Part shown: in pieces, positions 47,294-55,176 of the stretch | Layout: each line of letters begins with the position of its first letter | Position numbering within the stretch: the stretch's first letter is position 1 | Translations under genes and position numbers: made by a program | Source of the DNA: a virus | Reading direction: 5' to 3' (one strand) | Length of the DNA: 64,000 bases | Virus record (IMG/VR): IMGVR_UViG_3300023184_003849 | Location: 1-64,000 of that record | The notes under the pieces: generated by a model | The model's input: only the letters and a program-made list of their open reading frames with translations | What the model was told of the DNA's origin: nothing | Database searches by the model: none

Positions 47294-48012
47294 AACCAGT
47301 GTTAATCCTACAACACCAAACGCCCGAACGTCCGGCCTATCTTGTGACATGGTTGGCCCAGCACAATATCGAATATGAAACTCGCTGTGCAGGTGCTGGG
47401 CAAGAATTTCCCCAATCAATAGAACCTTATTCAGCCCTGGCTATCATGGGCGGTGGCATGAGTGCTAACGACCCGTTGTTATCAAATCGTCAAGCAGAAA
47501 TTTTAATACTACAAGCCATGCGCCAGGATCGTCCAGTTGTAGGGCATTGTTTGGGTGGGCAACTCATGAGTCGGGCCTTGGGCGGTACTATTGGTCCGTC
47601 ACCGCAACCTGAGATAGGATGGCAGCCCATTGAGTATACAGATGACCCTGCTGTTGAGGCATGGTTCGGTCCCACACCCACTGACACTGTGATCCAGTGG
47701 CACTATGAAACCTTTAGCATACCTGCGGGCGCCACACGTCTAGCAGGGTCAGCGGCCTGTCCAAACCAAGCCTGGGCCATGGGTCCACACCTGGCCATGC
47801 AGTTTCACATAGAAATGGATGCTGATAAAGCCCGTGAATGGGCCAACGACGAAGATCCCAAATGGGCCGCGGCCCGAGCACAATATGTTACTGTGCAGGA
47901 TCGAGATGCTATTTTGAGTGGGATTGAGCCACATTTGGCACAACATCAAGCCACTGCTGATCACATTTACCAAACTTGGTTAAAACCTACACTTTGGGCT
48001 AAAAACCTGTAA
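47290..48012 (+). CDS. Class I glutamine amidotransferase, stand-alone
   Basis: 240 residues. GHCLGGQLMSRALGG holds the nucleophilic Cys (about residue 85), and LAMQFHIEMD the His and Glu of the triad. It resembles GMP synthase-like amidotransferase domains such as GuaA-N/YfeJ-like proteins. Such enzymes supply ammonia or cleave gamma-glutamyl amides. A role with the 7-deazaguanine pathway (amidation of CDG derivatives) is conceivable but unsupported. Confidence 0.85.
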   Translation: MKPVLILQHQTPERPAYLVTWLAQHNIEYETRCAGAGQEFPQSIEPYSALAIMGGGMSANDPLLSNRQAEILILQAMRQDRPVVGHCLGGQLMSRALGGTIGPSPQPEIGWQPIEYTDDPAVEAWFGPTPTDTVIQWHYETFSIPAGATRLAGSAACPNQAWAMGPHLAMQFHIEMDADKAREWANDEDPKWAAARAQYVTVQDRDAILSGIEPHLAQHQATADHIYQTWLKPTLWAKNL

Positions 48013-48060
48013 ACCGATCCTGAGTCGCAGGCGTTGTATATGTATGTCAAGGAGACATCA

Positions 48061-48222
48061 ATGACTTATGCCAAATGCCTAAACTGGGACAAACCAGGAA
48101 AAAATGAAATACCCCGATTCATGCCTGTCAATCTAGCACGATTTAGCCGTTGTCCAGATTGCGATATCAAGCGTAGTGCCGCATGCAAGGATCCTGTTTG
48201 CAGTCGAACCAAAAATCCTTAA
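48061..48222 (+). CDS. Small Cys-rich protein (53 aa)
   Basis: 53 residues with AAGGAG before the ATG. Cysteines at CLNW, CPDC, ACK and CSR suggest a small zinc-binding fold. No family recognised. Confidence 0.55.
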   Translation: MTYAKCLNWDKPGKNEIPRFMPVNLARFSRCPDCDIKRSAACKDPVCSRTKNP

Positions 48223-48257
48223 TACTTATTTGTTGGTGAGTTTATAACCAAAACACA

Positions 48258-48286
48258 TTGCTTGTGCTTGACAACTGTGTTACAAT
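48258..48286 (+). promoter_or_regulatory. Sigma-70-type promoter of the omega-like gene
   Basis: TTGCTT at 48258-48263 and TACAAT at 48281-48286, spacer 17. The leader is short and contains AAAGGAG. Confidence 0.6.
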
Positions 48287-48309
48287 TGTTGATAAACAAA
48301 GGAGAACCC

Positions 48310-48546
48310 ATGTCAAGACTCAGCAGTGAACTAGCAGTAGAACGAATTGGCAATCGTTACGATTTAATTTTGGTGGCCAGCCGACGTGCCCGAGAACTCA
48401 GCCGTGGCGATCGACCACGGGTAGATCCGGGCAAGAGCAACATCAGCACCGCCCTGTTGGAAATCGAAGCAGGTGCTGTGGATCGCAGTTATCTCTACAA
48501 GAAACAAGATCTATCAACTCAAAGTCACCATAGGAAATACGCATGA
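48310..48546 (+). CDS. rpoZ: RNA polymerase omega subunit homolog
   Basis: 78 residues from ATG 48310. RIGNRYDLILVASRRARELS at residues 12-31 and STALLEIEAGAV at 46-57 match the omega core (NRFDLVLVAAxRARxL ... ALxEI). Omega binds the beta-prime subunit, aids polymerase assembly and in many proteobacteria forms part of a ppGpp site. A phage copy could replace the host subunit. It is coupled to the next small gene by an ATGA overlap. Confidence 0.85.
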   Translation: MSRLSSELAVERIGNRYDLILVASRRARELSRGDRPRVDPGKSNISTALLEIEAGAVDRSYLYKKQDLSTQSHHRKYA

Positions 48547-48707
48547 TCAAACCCGGACCAAGTTATCGAATGAGTCGTTCCAACAAAGTGCTTTTGGCTT
48601 CTTACATTGATCGCCACAAGCGTGGCGAGATCAAACGCACCGTGATTCAAGCCGACTTGTATGGTCGTACGCATGTGCCACGCAATCGAGACAATAATCA
48701 AAAGTAA
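48543..48707 (+). CDS. Small basic phage protein (54 aa)
   Basis: 54 residues starting MIKPGPSYRMSRSNKVLLAS, basic throughout. I recall similar MIKPGPxYRM small phage proteins. It is translationally coupled to the omega homolog, so it might also interact with RNA polymerase or nucleic acid. That is inference. Confidence 0.6.
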   Translation: MIKPGPSYRMSRSNKVLLASYIDRHKRGEIKRTVIQADLYGRTHVPRNRDNNQK

Positions 48708-48713
48708 TACTTT
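48701..48713. repeat. Palindrome AAAGTA-A-TACTTT
   Basis: A perfect copy of the 13-base palindrome seen three times at 30670-30744. It overlaps the stop of the preceding small gene and lies about 70 bases before the promoter at 48782, with a terminator between. Confidence 0.5.
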
Positions 48714-48747
48714 AGTATTATCTAAAAAAGTTGTATCCTGATACTAC

Positions 48748-48778
48748 AAAAGCCCTACTTGTGCTAGGGCTTTTCTTT
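48748..48778 (+). terminator. Rho-independent terminator
   Basis: AAAAGCCCTA and TAGGGCTTTT form a perfect 10-base stem with a 7-base loop; the T-run continues as TTTTCTTTT. It ends the omega unit. Confidence 0.9.
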
Positions 48779-48781
48779 TGG

Positions 48782-48810
48782 TTGACCAAATATTACCATT
48801 TTGCTATAAT
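48782..48810 (+). promoter_or_regulatory. Sigma-70-type promoter, third copy of a repeated cassette
   Basis: TTGACC at 48782-48787 and TATAAT at 48805-48810, spacer 17. The region from the -10 through the AAGGAG site is almost identical to that at 31135. Confidence 0.85.
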
Positions 48811-48841
48811 ACTTGTATAGAAACTAAAAAGGAGTTCCAAA

Positions 48842-49306
48842 ATGGGTACACGCAGTCGGATTGGTGTCATGCATGGTGACGTGGTAAAAAGTGTTTACTG
48901 TCACTGGGATGGCTATCTTGAGCACAACGGTGCCATACTGCAGGAACATTATGATTCCAGCCGAGCCAACAACCTTGTGGCCCTAGGTGACTTGAGTAGC
49001 CTGCGTCCTGCAATTGGCGTTGAGCATCCTTTCTCTAGCATTGGTATCATGGAGCATGAAGACTATGAAAAAGCCTACGGCGATATGTGTACCTTCTACG
49101 GACGCGATCGCGGCGAAACCGGCACTGAGTGGAAAGTGGCCCACTCGTTTGCCCAGTTTTATGAACAATGCGACAACTGTGGTGCCGAGTACTACTATAT
49201 CATGCGGGATGGCGTTTGGTACTGTGGCGATACTTACACGTCTAGCCCATTAAGTAAGAAGTTAACACCACTTGCAGAGGCTTTGCAGGCTGTAGAAACT
49301 GTTTGA
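48842..49306 (+). CDS. Conserved phage protein, unknown function
   Basis: 154 residues. MGTRSRIGVMHGDVV, SVYCHWDGYLEHNG and LGDLSSLRPAIG are segments I remember from many phage hypothetical proteins. CDNCGAEYYY may bind metal. It has its own strong promoter and ribosome site, suggesting substantial expression. Confidence 0.75.
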   Translation: MGTRSRIGVMHGDVVKSVYCHWDGYLEHNGAILQEHYDSSRANNLVALGDLSSLRPAIGVEHPFSSIGIMEHEDYEKAYGDMCTFYGRDRGETGTEWKVAHSFAQFYEQCDNCGAEYYYIMRDGVWYCGDTYTSSPLSKKLTPLAEALQAVETV

Positions 49307-49331
49307 CACAAAATTGCATTTCGTATACAAT
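49303..49331 (+). promoter_or_regulatory. Sigma-70-type promoter of the MoxR-like gene
   Basis: TTGACA at 49303-49308 and TACAAT at 49326-49331, spacer 17. It overlaps the stop of the previous CDS. Confidence 0.75.
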
Positions 49332-49361
49332 TGACTTATCTTAACCAGCAAAGGAAACACA

Positions 49362-50444
49362 ATGTCAGATTCACGTACCGTCACCGCTGTCCAGGCTCGC
49401 AAAAGTTTGCTCCGTGCATTCCGAGTTCAACGCCCGTTGTTCTTGTGGGGTCCTCCCGGCATTGGCAAGAGTGAATTAGTAGAAGGCATTACCCGGGAAC
49501 TTGGCGGTCTCATGATTGACCTGCGTTTGGGTCAGATGGAGCCTACAGACATACGTGGTATTCCTTTCTACAACAAAGACATTGGCAAGATGGACTGGGC
49601 AGAGCCTGTGGAACTGCCCGACGAGACCATTGCCAGCAAGTATCCTATTGTTGTGTTGTTCTTGGACGAACTCAACTCAGCCGCACCAAGTGTTCAGAGT
49701 GCCGCTTATCAACTAATTTTGAATCGACGAATTGGCAAGTATCGACTGCCCGACAATGTTGTGATGGTGGCCGCAGGTAATCGTGAGTCAGACAAAGGTG
49801 TTACTTACCGTATGCCAACTCCGCTGGCAAACCGCTTTATCCACCAAGAGATGAAAGTGGACTTTCCTTCCTGGCAAGAGTGGGCTGTGAACAACAACAT
49901 TCACAAGGACGTGGTTGGTTACTTGAGTTTTGCCAAGCAGGACTTGTACGACTTTGACGCCAAGAGTGCCAGTCGTGCATTTGCCACACCACGCTCGTGG
50001 ACCTTTGTGAGTCAATTGTTGGATGACGAAGATGACACAGACACCATTACCAACTTGATTGCAGGTACCGTGGGCGAAGGTCTTGCTGTGAAGTTTATGG
50101 CTCACCGCAAGGTAGCAAGCAAGATGCCCAACCCAACTGACATCTTGAGTGGCAAGGTCAAGGACTTGAATGTTAAAGAAGTAAGTGCCATGTATTCATT
50201 GGTTATCTCCATGTGCTATGAACTCAAAGGTGCAGTGGAGGCCAAGATAGATGATAAAAAGTTTCACGAAATGAGTGACAACTTCTTTGGCTACATGATG
50301 AAGAACTTTGAGACAGAGTTGGTTGTGATGGGTGCCAGAATTGCACTTACTACATACAACTTGCCGTTCCAACCCAGTAAGTTGAAGAACTTTGACGAGT
50401 TCCATCAACGTTACGGCAAGTATATTTTGCAGGCATCAGCCTAA
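49362..50444 (+). CDS. MoxR-like AAA+ ATPase
   Basis: 360 residues. Walker A WGPPGIGKSE at about 30-39, Walker B VVLFLDELNSA near 95, sensor VMVAAGNRE and arginine-finger-like PLANRFIHQ. MoxR ATPases usually work with a VWA-domain partner to remodel or mature targets. The metallopeptidase/VWA gene at 51159 is the obvious partner. An AAGGAAA site precedes the ATG. Confidence 0.9.
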   Translation: MSDSRTVTAVQARKSLLRAFRVQRPLFLWGPPGIGKSELVEGITRELGGLMIDLRLGQMEPTDIRGIPFYNKDIGKMDWAEPVELPDETIASKYPIVVLFLDELNSAAPSVQSAAYQLILNRRIGKYRLPDNVVMVAAGNRESDKGVTYRMPTPLANRFIHQEMKVDFPSWQEWAVNNNIHKDVVGYLSFAKQDLYDFDAKSASRAFATPRSWTFVSQLLDDEDDTDTITNLIAGTVGEGLAVKFMAHRKVASKMPNPTDILSGKVKDLNVKEVSAMYSLVISMCYELKGAVEAKIDDKKFHEMSDNFFGYMMKNFETELVVMGARIALTTYNLPFQPSKLKNFDEFHQRYGKYILQASA

Positions 50445-50449
50445 CCTGG

Positions 50450-50474
50450 ATAGGGCCTCCGGGCCCTATTTTTG
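50450..50474 (+). terminator. Rho-independent terminator after moxR-like gene
   Basis: ATAGGGC and GCCCTAT stem, CTCCGG loop, then TTTTTG. It lies six bases after the stop codon. Confidence 0.88.
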
Positions 50475-50478
50475 ATTT

Positions 50479-50796
50479 ATGGATAGTGTAAAAGTCAAAG
50501 TCACCAAACTGGATGGTAGACACAGTCATACTGGTTTGTTCAGTCACATGTTGCAATTTAGACATTTGGTAGGATACCAACCTTATCAGCAAGCCCTGCA
50601 CTATTGCAACACTCAATGGGGACCTAGTGTAGATGTTGAAACCTACAGCAAAATATATTGGGATGCCATCAAAAGAAACTATCAATTCAACTTCAATCCT
50701 ACCTGGAGTTATCTTGCACGGTATGGTGATCATCGTATCTACCTAACAGAAGATGCCACTGCCTGGATCCAACTTGCAGAACCTTGGAACACATGA
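50479..50796 (+). CDS. Hypothetical protein
   Basis: 105 residues, Tyr- and His-rich, with no recognised motif. It begins four bases after the T-run of the terminator, so it needs read-through or an unseen promoter. Coupled to the next gene by an ATGA overlap. Confidence 0.6.
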   Translation: MDSVKVKVTKLDGRHSHTGLFSHMLQFRHLVGYQPYQQALHYCNTQWGPSVDVETYSKIYWDAIKRNYQFNFNPTWSYLARYGDHRIYLTEDATAWIQLAEPWNT

Positions 50797-51080
50797 GTGC
50801 CAAAATTGTGGTCAAAAAGAATCTCATCATCTTTCGCGACCCAGAGAAGGACTGGATGCCAATTCGCCGACGACTGGTTGCAGAATACGGTCAGAGCATT
50901 GTGCTCACGTATGCCATGCGAGAGCGACTGGGCTTTAGTACAAGGTACCACACAGCCTGGTTAACCAGTGGCACGGGTGACAACGAACTGGAATGGAAGT
51001 ATCCTGAGGAACAGATACACTTGGATTTTTACAACGAAGCCGCCCAAAGTTGGTTCCAACTCCGGTACTTAAATGTGTAA
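50793..51080 (+). CDS. Hypothetical protein
   Basis: 95 residues from ATG 50793. KIVVKKNLIIFRDPEKDWMP suggests strands followed by a basic helix (RRRLVAEYG). Function unknown. Confidence 0.6.
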   Translation: MSAKIVVKKNLIIFRDPEKDWMPIRRRLVAEYGQSIVLTYAMRERLGFSTRYHTAWLTSGTGDNELEWKYPEEQIHLDFYNEAAQSWFQLRYLNV

Positions 51081-51103
51081 TACTTGAGTAATACTTTTTA
51101 AAT

Positions 51104-51132
51104 TTGACTGAATATTCATGAAATGTTATAAT
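51104..51132 (+). promoter_or_regulatory. Sigma-70-type promoter of the VWA/metallopeptidase gene
   Basis: TTGACT at 51104-51109 and TATAAT at 51127-51132, spacer 17. TGAGTAATACTTT (51085-51097) matches the palindrome motif at 11 of 13 positions, directly upstream. Confidence 0.8.
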
Positions 51133-51158
51133 ACATACATAAACAACAGAGGACACAA

Positions 51159-52430
51159 ATGACCACAACCACTGCCACAAAAGAAGACGCTAAAAAATTC
51201 GCCAATCTTATTGGTCCAACCGACGCCCGACTAGACCGAGAAGTGCGTGAGATTTTGATCACTGCTCGTGTGGGTTTGTTGTTAAAGGCTTCATTCTTTG
51301 GCAACCTTGCTACTCGTTTGAAACTGGTCAATGCCGACGAGTGGTGTGCCACTGCCGCAACAGACGGTCGCAATTTCTACTACAATTGCCGCTTTATCAA
51401 AATGCTCAAGCCCAAAGAAGTTGAATTCTTGTTTGGTCATGAAGTGTTGCATTGTGTATATGATCACTTTGGGCGGCGTGGAGATCGCAATCCACAGTTG
51501 TGGAATATTGCTGATGACTTCTGTGTCAACGCAGACTTGAAGAAGCATCACGTGGGTGAGTTTATTACTTCAGTACCATGTTTATATGATCACAAGTATG
51601 ATGGCATGAGTGCTGAAGAAGTGTATGATATCTTGTACGAAAAAGCAGACAAGATTGACATCAATGACTTGTTGAATCGAATGATCGACGACCATTTGGA
51701 TGGTGACGACGAGCAAGATGGCAGTGGTGGCGATGGTGATGAGCAAGGTAAAGGTCGTCCCCGACTCACTAAAGAAGAGCGTCAGCAGATCAAGGACGAG
51801 ATCAAAGAAGCCATGTTGGCGGCTGCCAGTGCCAGCGATGCAGGCAATATTCCAGCAGGTGTAAAACGCCTAATACAAGAGTTGACTGAGCCCAAGATGA
51901 ACTGGCGTGAACTGTTGCGTATGCAATTGGAGTCAACTATCAAGAGTGACTTTACTTGGATGCGAGCCAGCCGCAAAGGTTGGCACATGGATGCTGTGAT
52001 GCCTGGCATGAAGGTGGACCCAATGATTGATATTGCTATTGCTATTGACGCATCAGGGTCAATTGGTGAGGCTATGCTCAAAGACTTCCTAGGCGAAGTA
52101 CAAGGTATCATGGATTCGTTCCCAGCATACCGAATTCACATCATCACGTTTGATACTGATGCATATAATCCTGCACAATACGACTCAGACAACCTGGACG
52201 ACATCTGTGACTACGAAGTTGCAGGTGGTGGTGGCACCGACTTCGATTGTATCTTTAAGTATTTGAAAGACAACGAGATCGAACCCAAGCGTTTGGTTGT
52301 GTTCACAGACGGCTACCCGTTTGGTTCATGGGGTGACGAGAACTATGCAGACACTGTTTGGATCTTGCACGGAACCACCAGCATTGTGCCACCTTGGGGT
52401 CAATATGCCTACTACGACGAGGCTGAGTAA
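51159..52430 (+). CDS. Putative metallopeptidase with VWA-like domain (DUF2201-like)
   Basis: 423 residues. FGHEVLHCVYDHFGRR contains the zinc HExxH (His94, His98). An acidic, Gly/Asp-rich linker (about 175-195) follows. IAIAIDASGSIGE opens a VWA-like domain with the MIDAS DxSxS pattern, and VVFTDGYPFG supplies another metal residue. Together with the MoxR-like ATPase it forms a MoxR-VWA pair as found in huge phages. The target is unknown. Confidence 0.87.
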   Translation: MTTTTATKEDAKKFANLIGPTDARLDREVREILITARVGLLLKASFFGNLATRLKLVNADEWCATAATDGRNFYYNCRFIKMLKPKEVEFLFGHEVLHCVYDHFGRRGDRNPQLWNIADDFCVNADLKKHHVGEFITSVPCLYDHKYDGMSAEEVYDILYEKADKIDINDLLNRMIDDHLDGDDEQDGSGGDGDEQGKGRPRLTKEERQQIKDEIKEAMLAAASASDAGNIPAGVKRLIQELTEPKMNWRELLRMQLESTIKSDFTWMRASRKGWHMDAVMPGMKVDPMIDIAIAIDASGSIGEAMLKDFLGEVQGIMDSFPAYRIHIITFDTDAYNPAQYDSDNLDDICDYEVAGGGGTDFDCIFKYLKDNEIEPKRLVVFTDGYPFGSWGDENYADTVWILHGTTSIVPPWGQYAYYDEAE

Positions 52431-52618
52431 TGCTTGCACTAACTGCCTTGATGGTTGCATTGTTGGGTTACCAGGTCACCATGCCTGCTGTGGACAATGC
52501 CAAGTACTCCATGACAGTATATAACGGTCAGGTTATTAGAATGAATACCCAAAATGGTCAATTTGAACGATGTGATGAAAAATTTGTATGTAAGACTGTA
52601 GATGAATCCAAAAATTGA
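52430..52618 (+). CDS. Small membrane-anchored protein
   Basis: 62 residues. MLALTALMVALLGYQVTMP is a membrane anchor or signal; the remainder is polar with two cysteines (RCDEKFVCK). It starts on a TAATG overlap with the VWA gene. Confidence 0.55.
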   Translation: MLALTALMVALLGYQVTMPAVDNAKYSMTVYNGQVIRMNTQNGQFERCDEKFVCKTVDESKN

Positions 52619-52823
52619 ACAACTTGCACGTGAGTGTGGTGCCTGGAATCAGGTGTATGGCAACAGGACATTCATGATCGACGAGCATTTTGACATTGAG
52701 AAGTTTGCAGGCTTGATTATCAATGAATGTACCGAGGTCACTGCTGACTGGTATAAAAATCATAACCAATATCATATGCCCCCTGATGAACACATTAAGG
52801 CGCATTTTGGACTCTTAGATTAG
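52602..52823 (+). CDS. Small phage protein of the MNEQIRKLA-like family, paralog 3
   Basis: 73 residues: MNPKIEQLARECGAW, KFAGLIINECTEVTADW and a C-terminal KAHFGL match the proteins at 31764 and 31985. It overlaps the previous gene by 17 bases. Confidence 0.6.
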   Translation: MNPKIEQLARECGAWNQVYGNRTFMIDEHFDIEKFAGLIINECTEVTADWYKNHNQYHMPPDEHIKAHFGLLD

Positions 52824-52839
52824 GAGTGCCAATTTTGCC

Positions 52840-52874
52840 AAAATCCCCAAGAAAATACAACCTTGGGGATTTTC
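52840..52874 (+). terminator. Rho-independent terminator
   Basis: AAAATCCCCAAG and CTTGGGGATTTT form a perfect 12-base stem with a 10-base loop, followed by C-T-rich sequence. It ends the unit from 51104. Confidence 0.85.
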
Positions 52875-52890
52875 TGTTGTAAATATCTAC

Positions 52891-53133
52891 ATGAACGACA
52901 CAACTGAATCGACACAATTCACTATTGCTGATCTTGCTGGAATACGCAACATCATCGACCTGGCTTGCCAGCGTGGCGCTTTTCGTGGGGAAGAGATGAA
53001 GGATGTGGGGCTGATATTTGAACGCCTTACCAACTTTATTATCAGTGCCCAGGAAGCCGCCGAAGCACAAGCCCAGGCTCCGGACGCTGAACAAGAGCCT
53101 ACTGAGCCAGCCACATCAACTCAAGGAGAATAG
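52891..53133 (+). CDS. Conserved phage protein, unknown function
   Basis: 80 residues. FTIADLAGIRNIIDLACQRG and EEMKDVGLIFERL recall a small phage family of unknown role. The C-terminal third is Ala/Glu/Pro-rich and probably disordered. It starts 17 bases after the terminator. Confidence 0.65.
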   Translation: MNDTTESTQFTIADLAGIRNIIDLACQRGAFRGEEMKDVGLIFERLTNFIISAQEAAEAQAQAPDAEQEPTEPATSTQGE

Positions 53134-53134
53134 C

Positions 53135-53872
53135 ATGGCATTTTTAAAACACATAGGCAAACATGGCGATCGCAAGATTGTTGTTGTTTTTAGACAGATT
53201 CCAGGTGACGAGCACATGTGCTTGTGCATCTATCCAGACTTGTTGGCCACACACTGGCACGATACCATTATGAAGGTATTAGAAAGCCCTGTGGGTCAAG
53301 CCGCAGAAGAATTTGCTGACGCACTCAATCGTAACTTGTTACCTGATGGTCGCAACATCCTGGGCGCATTACATGCTGAACGCATGATGAAGCGTGTGAA
53401 TACTGAACAAGTGTTGATGACACCTACTATCAACAGCAATGTCAAACTCAGTGAACTCAACAAGATCCTTAATGAAATGAAAAAGGGCGAGGACGCTGTG
53501 CGCAAGATGGCCGAGATTGACGGAGCAAGAGGCTTGGTTGATCCCAAACAGAAACGTGCCGCTGAAGCACAATACAAAGCCGAACAAACGGCACCCAAGG
53601 CACAGTCAGGTTATACTGCCGCGCCAACAGATGGTGCATTAGATGACAAGAGTCTGGCAGCCAACATGCTGACGCAGGCTGTTCGCATGCACAACGAAGC
53701 CACCAGCATGATCAACGAAGCCGCACGTATGCGCAAAGAAGCAGAGAAAATGTTTCCTGGTGTGAAGATGATGGACCTACCCAAGATGGCACCAATCCCC
53801 ACAGTAGAAACAGAAACACCTGCGCCTCGAAAGCGTGGACGTAAACCTGCTGTGGCTCATGCAACTCAGTGA
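53135..53872 (+). CDS. Conserved phage protein, unknown function
   Basis: 245 residues from ATG 53135 (AAGGAG upstream). The N-terminal domain (KIVVVFRQIPGDEHMCLCIY) is beta-rich; the middle is helical (MLTQAVRMHNEATSMI); the end is Lys/Pro-rich (PRKRGRKPA, an AT-hook-like tail). I recall it as a common T4-like phage hypothetical protein. DNA contact through the tail is possible. Confidence 0.7.
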   Translation: MAFLKHIGKHGDRKIVVVFRQIPGDEHMCLCIYPDLLATHWHDTIMKVLESPVGQAAEEFADALNRNLLPDGRNILGALHAERMMKRVNTEQVLMTPTINSNVKLSELNKILNEMKKGEDAVRKMAEIDGARGLVDPKQKRAAEAQYKAEQTAPKAQSGYTAAPTDGALDDKSLAANMLTQAVRMHNEATSMINEAARMRKEAEKMFPGVKMMDLPKMAPIPTVETETPAPRKRGRKPAVAHATQ

Positions 53873-54161
53873 TGAATTTCTTGAACAGTGGGATCATATA
53901 ATTTCCGGTGTAGACAAAACCGAAGTTCCGTTAGAGTGCATCAACAAAATTGTTATTCGCTTGCAAGGTGGTCGTCAGAAGACTATCAACCTTGCTCGAC
54001 TCAAACGTGATGGTTTTGATCTTGAAGAAATTGAATCGTATCTCACTAGAAATCTGCTTGAACTCGGAGACCTAGTGCGTGACATAGACTTTTTAGTAGA
54101 TGTAAACGCTGTGGCTCAACTGGTACAACCCGAAACCGATAAACTCTTAAAAGATCTATGA
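53859..54161 (+). CDS. Conserved phage protein, unknown function
   Basis: 100 residues from ATG 53859. CINKIVIRLQGGRQKTIN and LKRDGFDLEEIESYL resemble a small T4-like phage family as I remember it. Acidic and helical at the end. It is coupled to thyX by an ATGA overlap. Confidence 0.65.
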   Translation: MQLSDEFLEQWDHIISGVDKTEVPLECINKIVIRLQGGRQKTINLARLKRDGFDLEEIESYLTRNLLELGDLVRDIDFLVDVNAVAQLVQPETDKLLKDL

Positions 54162-54829
54162 ATGTCAAACTTGTATCCTATTCACAACCAACAGAAGAAT
54201 TTAGAAACCAGGGCATTGACGATGCTCAAGAACTTATCGCTTTCTGCGCACGAGTATCCAATCCCTCCAACCAGTTCAACAATGACACAAGTGAAAAACT
54301 CATCCGATACCTTGTCAGACATCAACACTGGAGTCCACTTGAAATGGTCAGTGCTTGCATGGAAATTACGACAACACGAGATATTGCACGGCAAATCCTC
54401 AGACACCGAAGTTTCAGTTTCCAAGAATTCAGTCAACGATATGCTGACCCGACAAAAGATCTTGAGTTTGTTACCCGCAGTGGAAGACTTCAAGACCCAA
54501 AGAATCGACAAAACAGCATAGAGCATGACGACCACTTGTTGGAGAACGAGTGGTATCGTGCGCAACAACGAGTGATCTATGCGGCCCGGCGTGAATACGA
54601 ATGGGCTATCAAGAACGGTATTGCCAAGGAACAGGCCCGTACCGTGTTACCAGAAGGCTTGATACAAAGCCGGCTATACATGAATGGTACCTTGCGATCA
54701 TGGATTCACTTTATTGAGTTGAGGAGTGCCAACGGCACACAATTAGAGCACCAACAAGTGGCTGTAGCCTGTGCTCAAGCCATTGCCGCAATCTTTCCAA
54801 TGGCCACCGATCTAGTTGCAAAAACTTGA
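54158..54829 (+). CDS. thyX: Flavin-dependent thymidylate synthase ThyX
   Basis: 223 residues. RHRSFSFQEFSQRY near residue 86 is the ThyX signature (RHRxxSxxExSxRY); LPEGLIQSRLYMNGTLRSW is the conserved C-terminal segment. ThyX makes dTMP from dUMP using FAD and methylene-THF, supporting phage DNA synthesis. It follows two phage genes without a promoter of its own. Confidence 0.95.
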   Translation: MNVKLVSYSQPTEEFRNQGIDDAQELIAFCARVSNPSNQFNNDTSEKLIRYLVRHQHWSPLEMVSACMEITTTRDIARQILRHRSFSFQEFSQRYADPTKDLEFVTRSGRLQDPKNRQNSIEHDDHLLENEWYRAQQRVIYAARREYEWAIKNGIAKEQARTVLPEGLIQSRLYMNGTLRSWIHFIELRSANGTQLEHQQVAVACAQAIAAIFPMATDLVAKT

Positions 54830-54844
54830 TTGATCTGCTATACT
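54816..54844 (+). promoter_or_regulatory. Possible sigma-70-type promoter, near-leaderless
   Basis: TTGCAA at 54816-54821 and TATACT at 54839-54844, spacer 17. The next ATG lies six bases after the -10, so the message would have no leader. Confidence 0.5.
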
Positions 54845-54849
54845 AAGGT

Positions 54850-55176
54850 ATGGCCAACTACCAGCCCCAACATTCTGATCTTTCTCAATCCCGCGAAGTC
54901 AAAATAATTGACGGCGTACCAATTGCGTTTAGCGACGTGGTTGTGCATCACTTTCCCATGGGCGATGTAGAAGATCCAGACTTGTATGCGGCCGACCCTT
55001 TGTACAAATGGCAACAAAGCGAAGCCGGTACCTGGGTCATGGCTCATGCTGTGGAACCACCGTTTTGGGTTAGACAACCGGATATCGAGTCATACGGATA
55101 TCGCTACTATATTGTGGCCAGGTTGAAAGAGCAAGATCAAACTTATTTTAAACTAAAGTGGGGAAGCATCAAATGA
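54850..55176 (+). CDS. Conserved phage protein, unknown function
   Basis: 108 residues, rich in aromatic residues: GVPIAFSDVVVHHFPMGD and DPLYKWQQSEAGTWVM. I recall similar short phage proteins, uncharacterised. The start is close to a possible promoter, with AAGG just before the ATG. Coupled to the epimerase gene by ATGA. Confidence 0.65.
   Translation: MANYQPQHSDLSQSREVKIIDGVPIAFSDVVVHHFPMGDVEDPDLYAADPLYKWQQSEAGTWVMAHAVEPPFWVRQPDIESYGYRYYIVARLKEQDQTYFKLKWGSIK

Noticed and set aside
47290-48012. Reading the glutamine amidotransferase as part of a Gat-QueC fusion for archaeosine-type bases
   Set aside because: There is no QueC domain attached or adjacent; it reads as a stand-alone class I amidotransferase.
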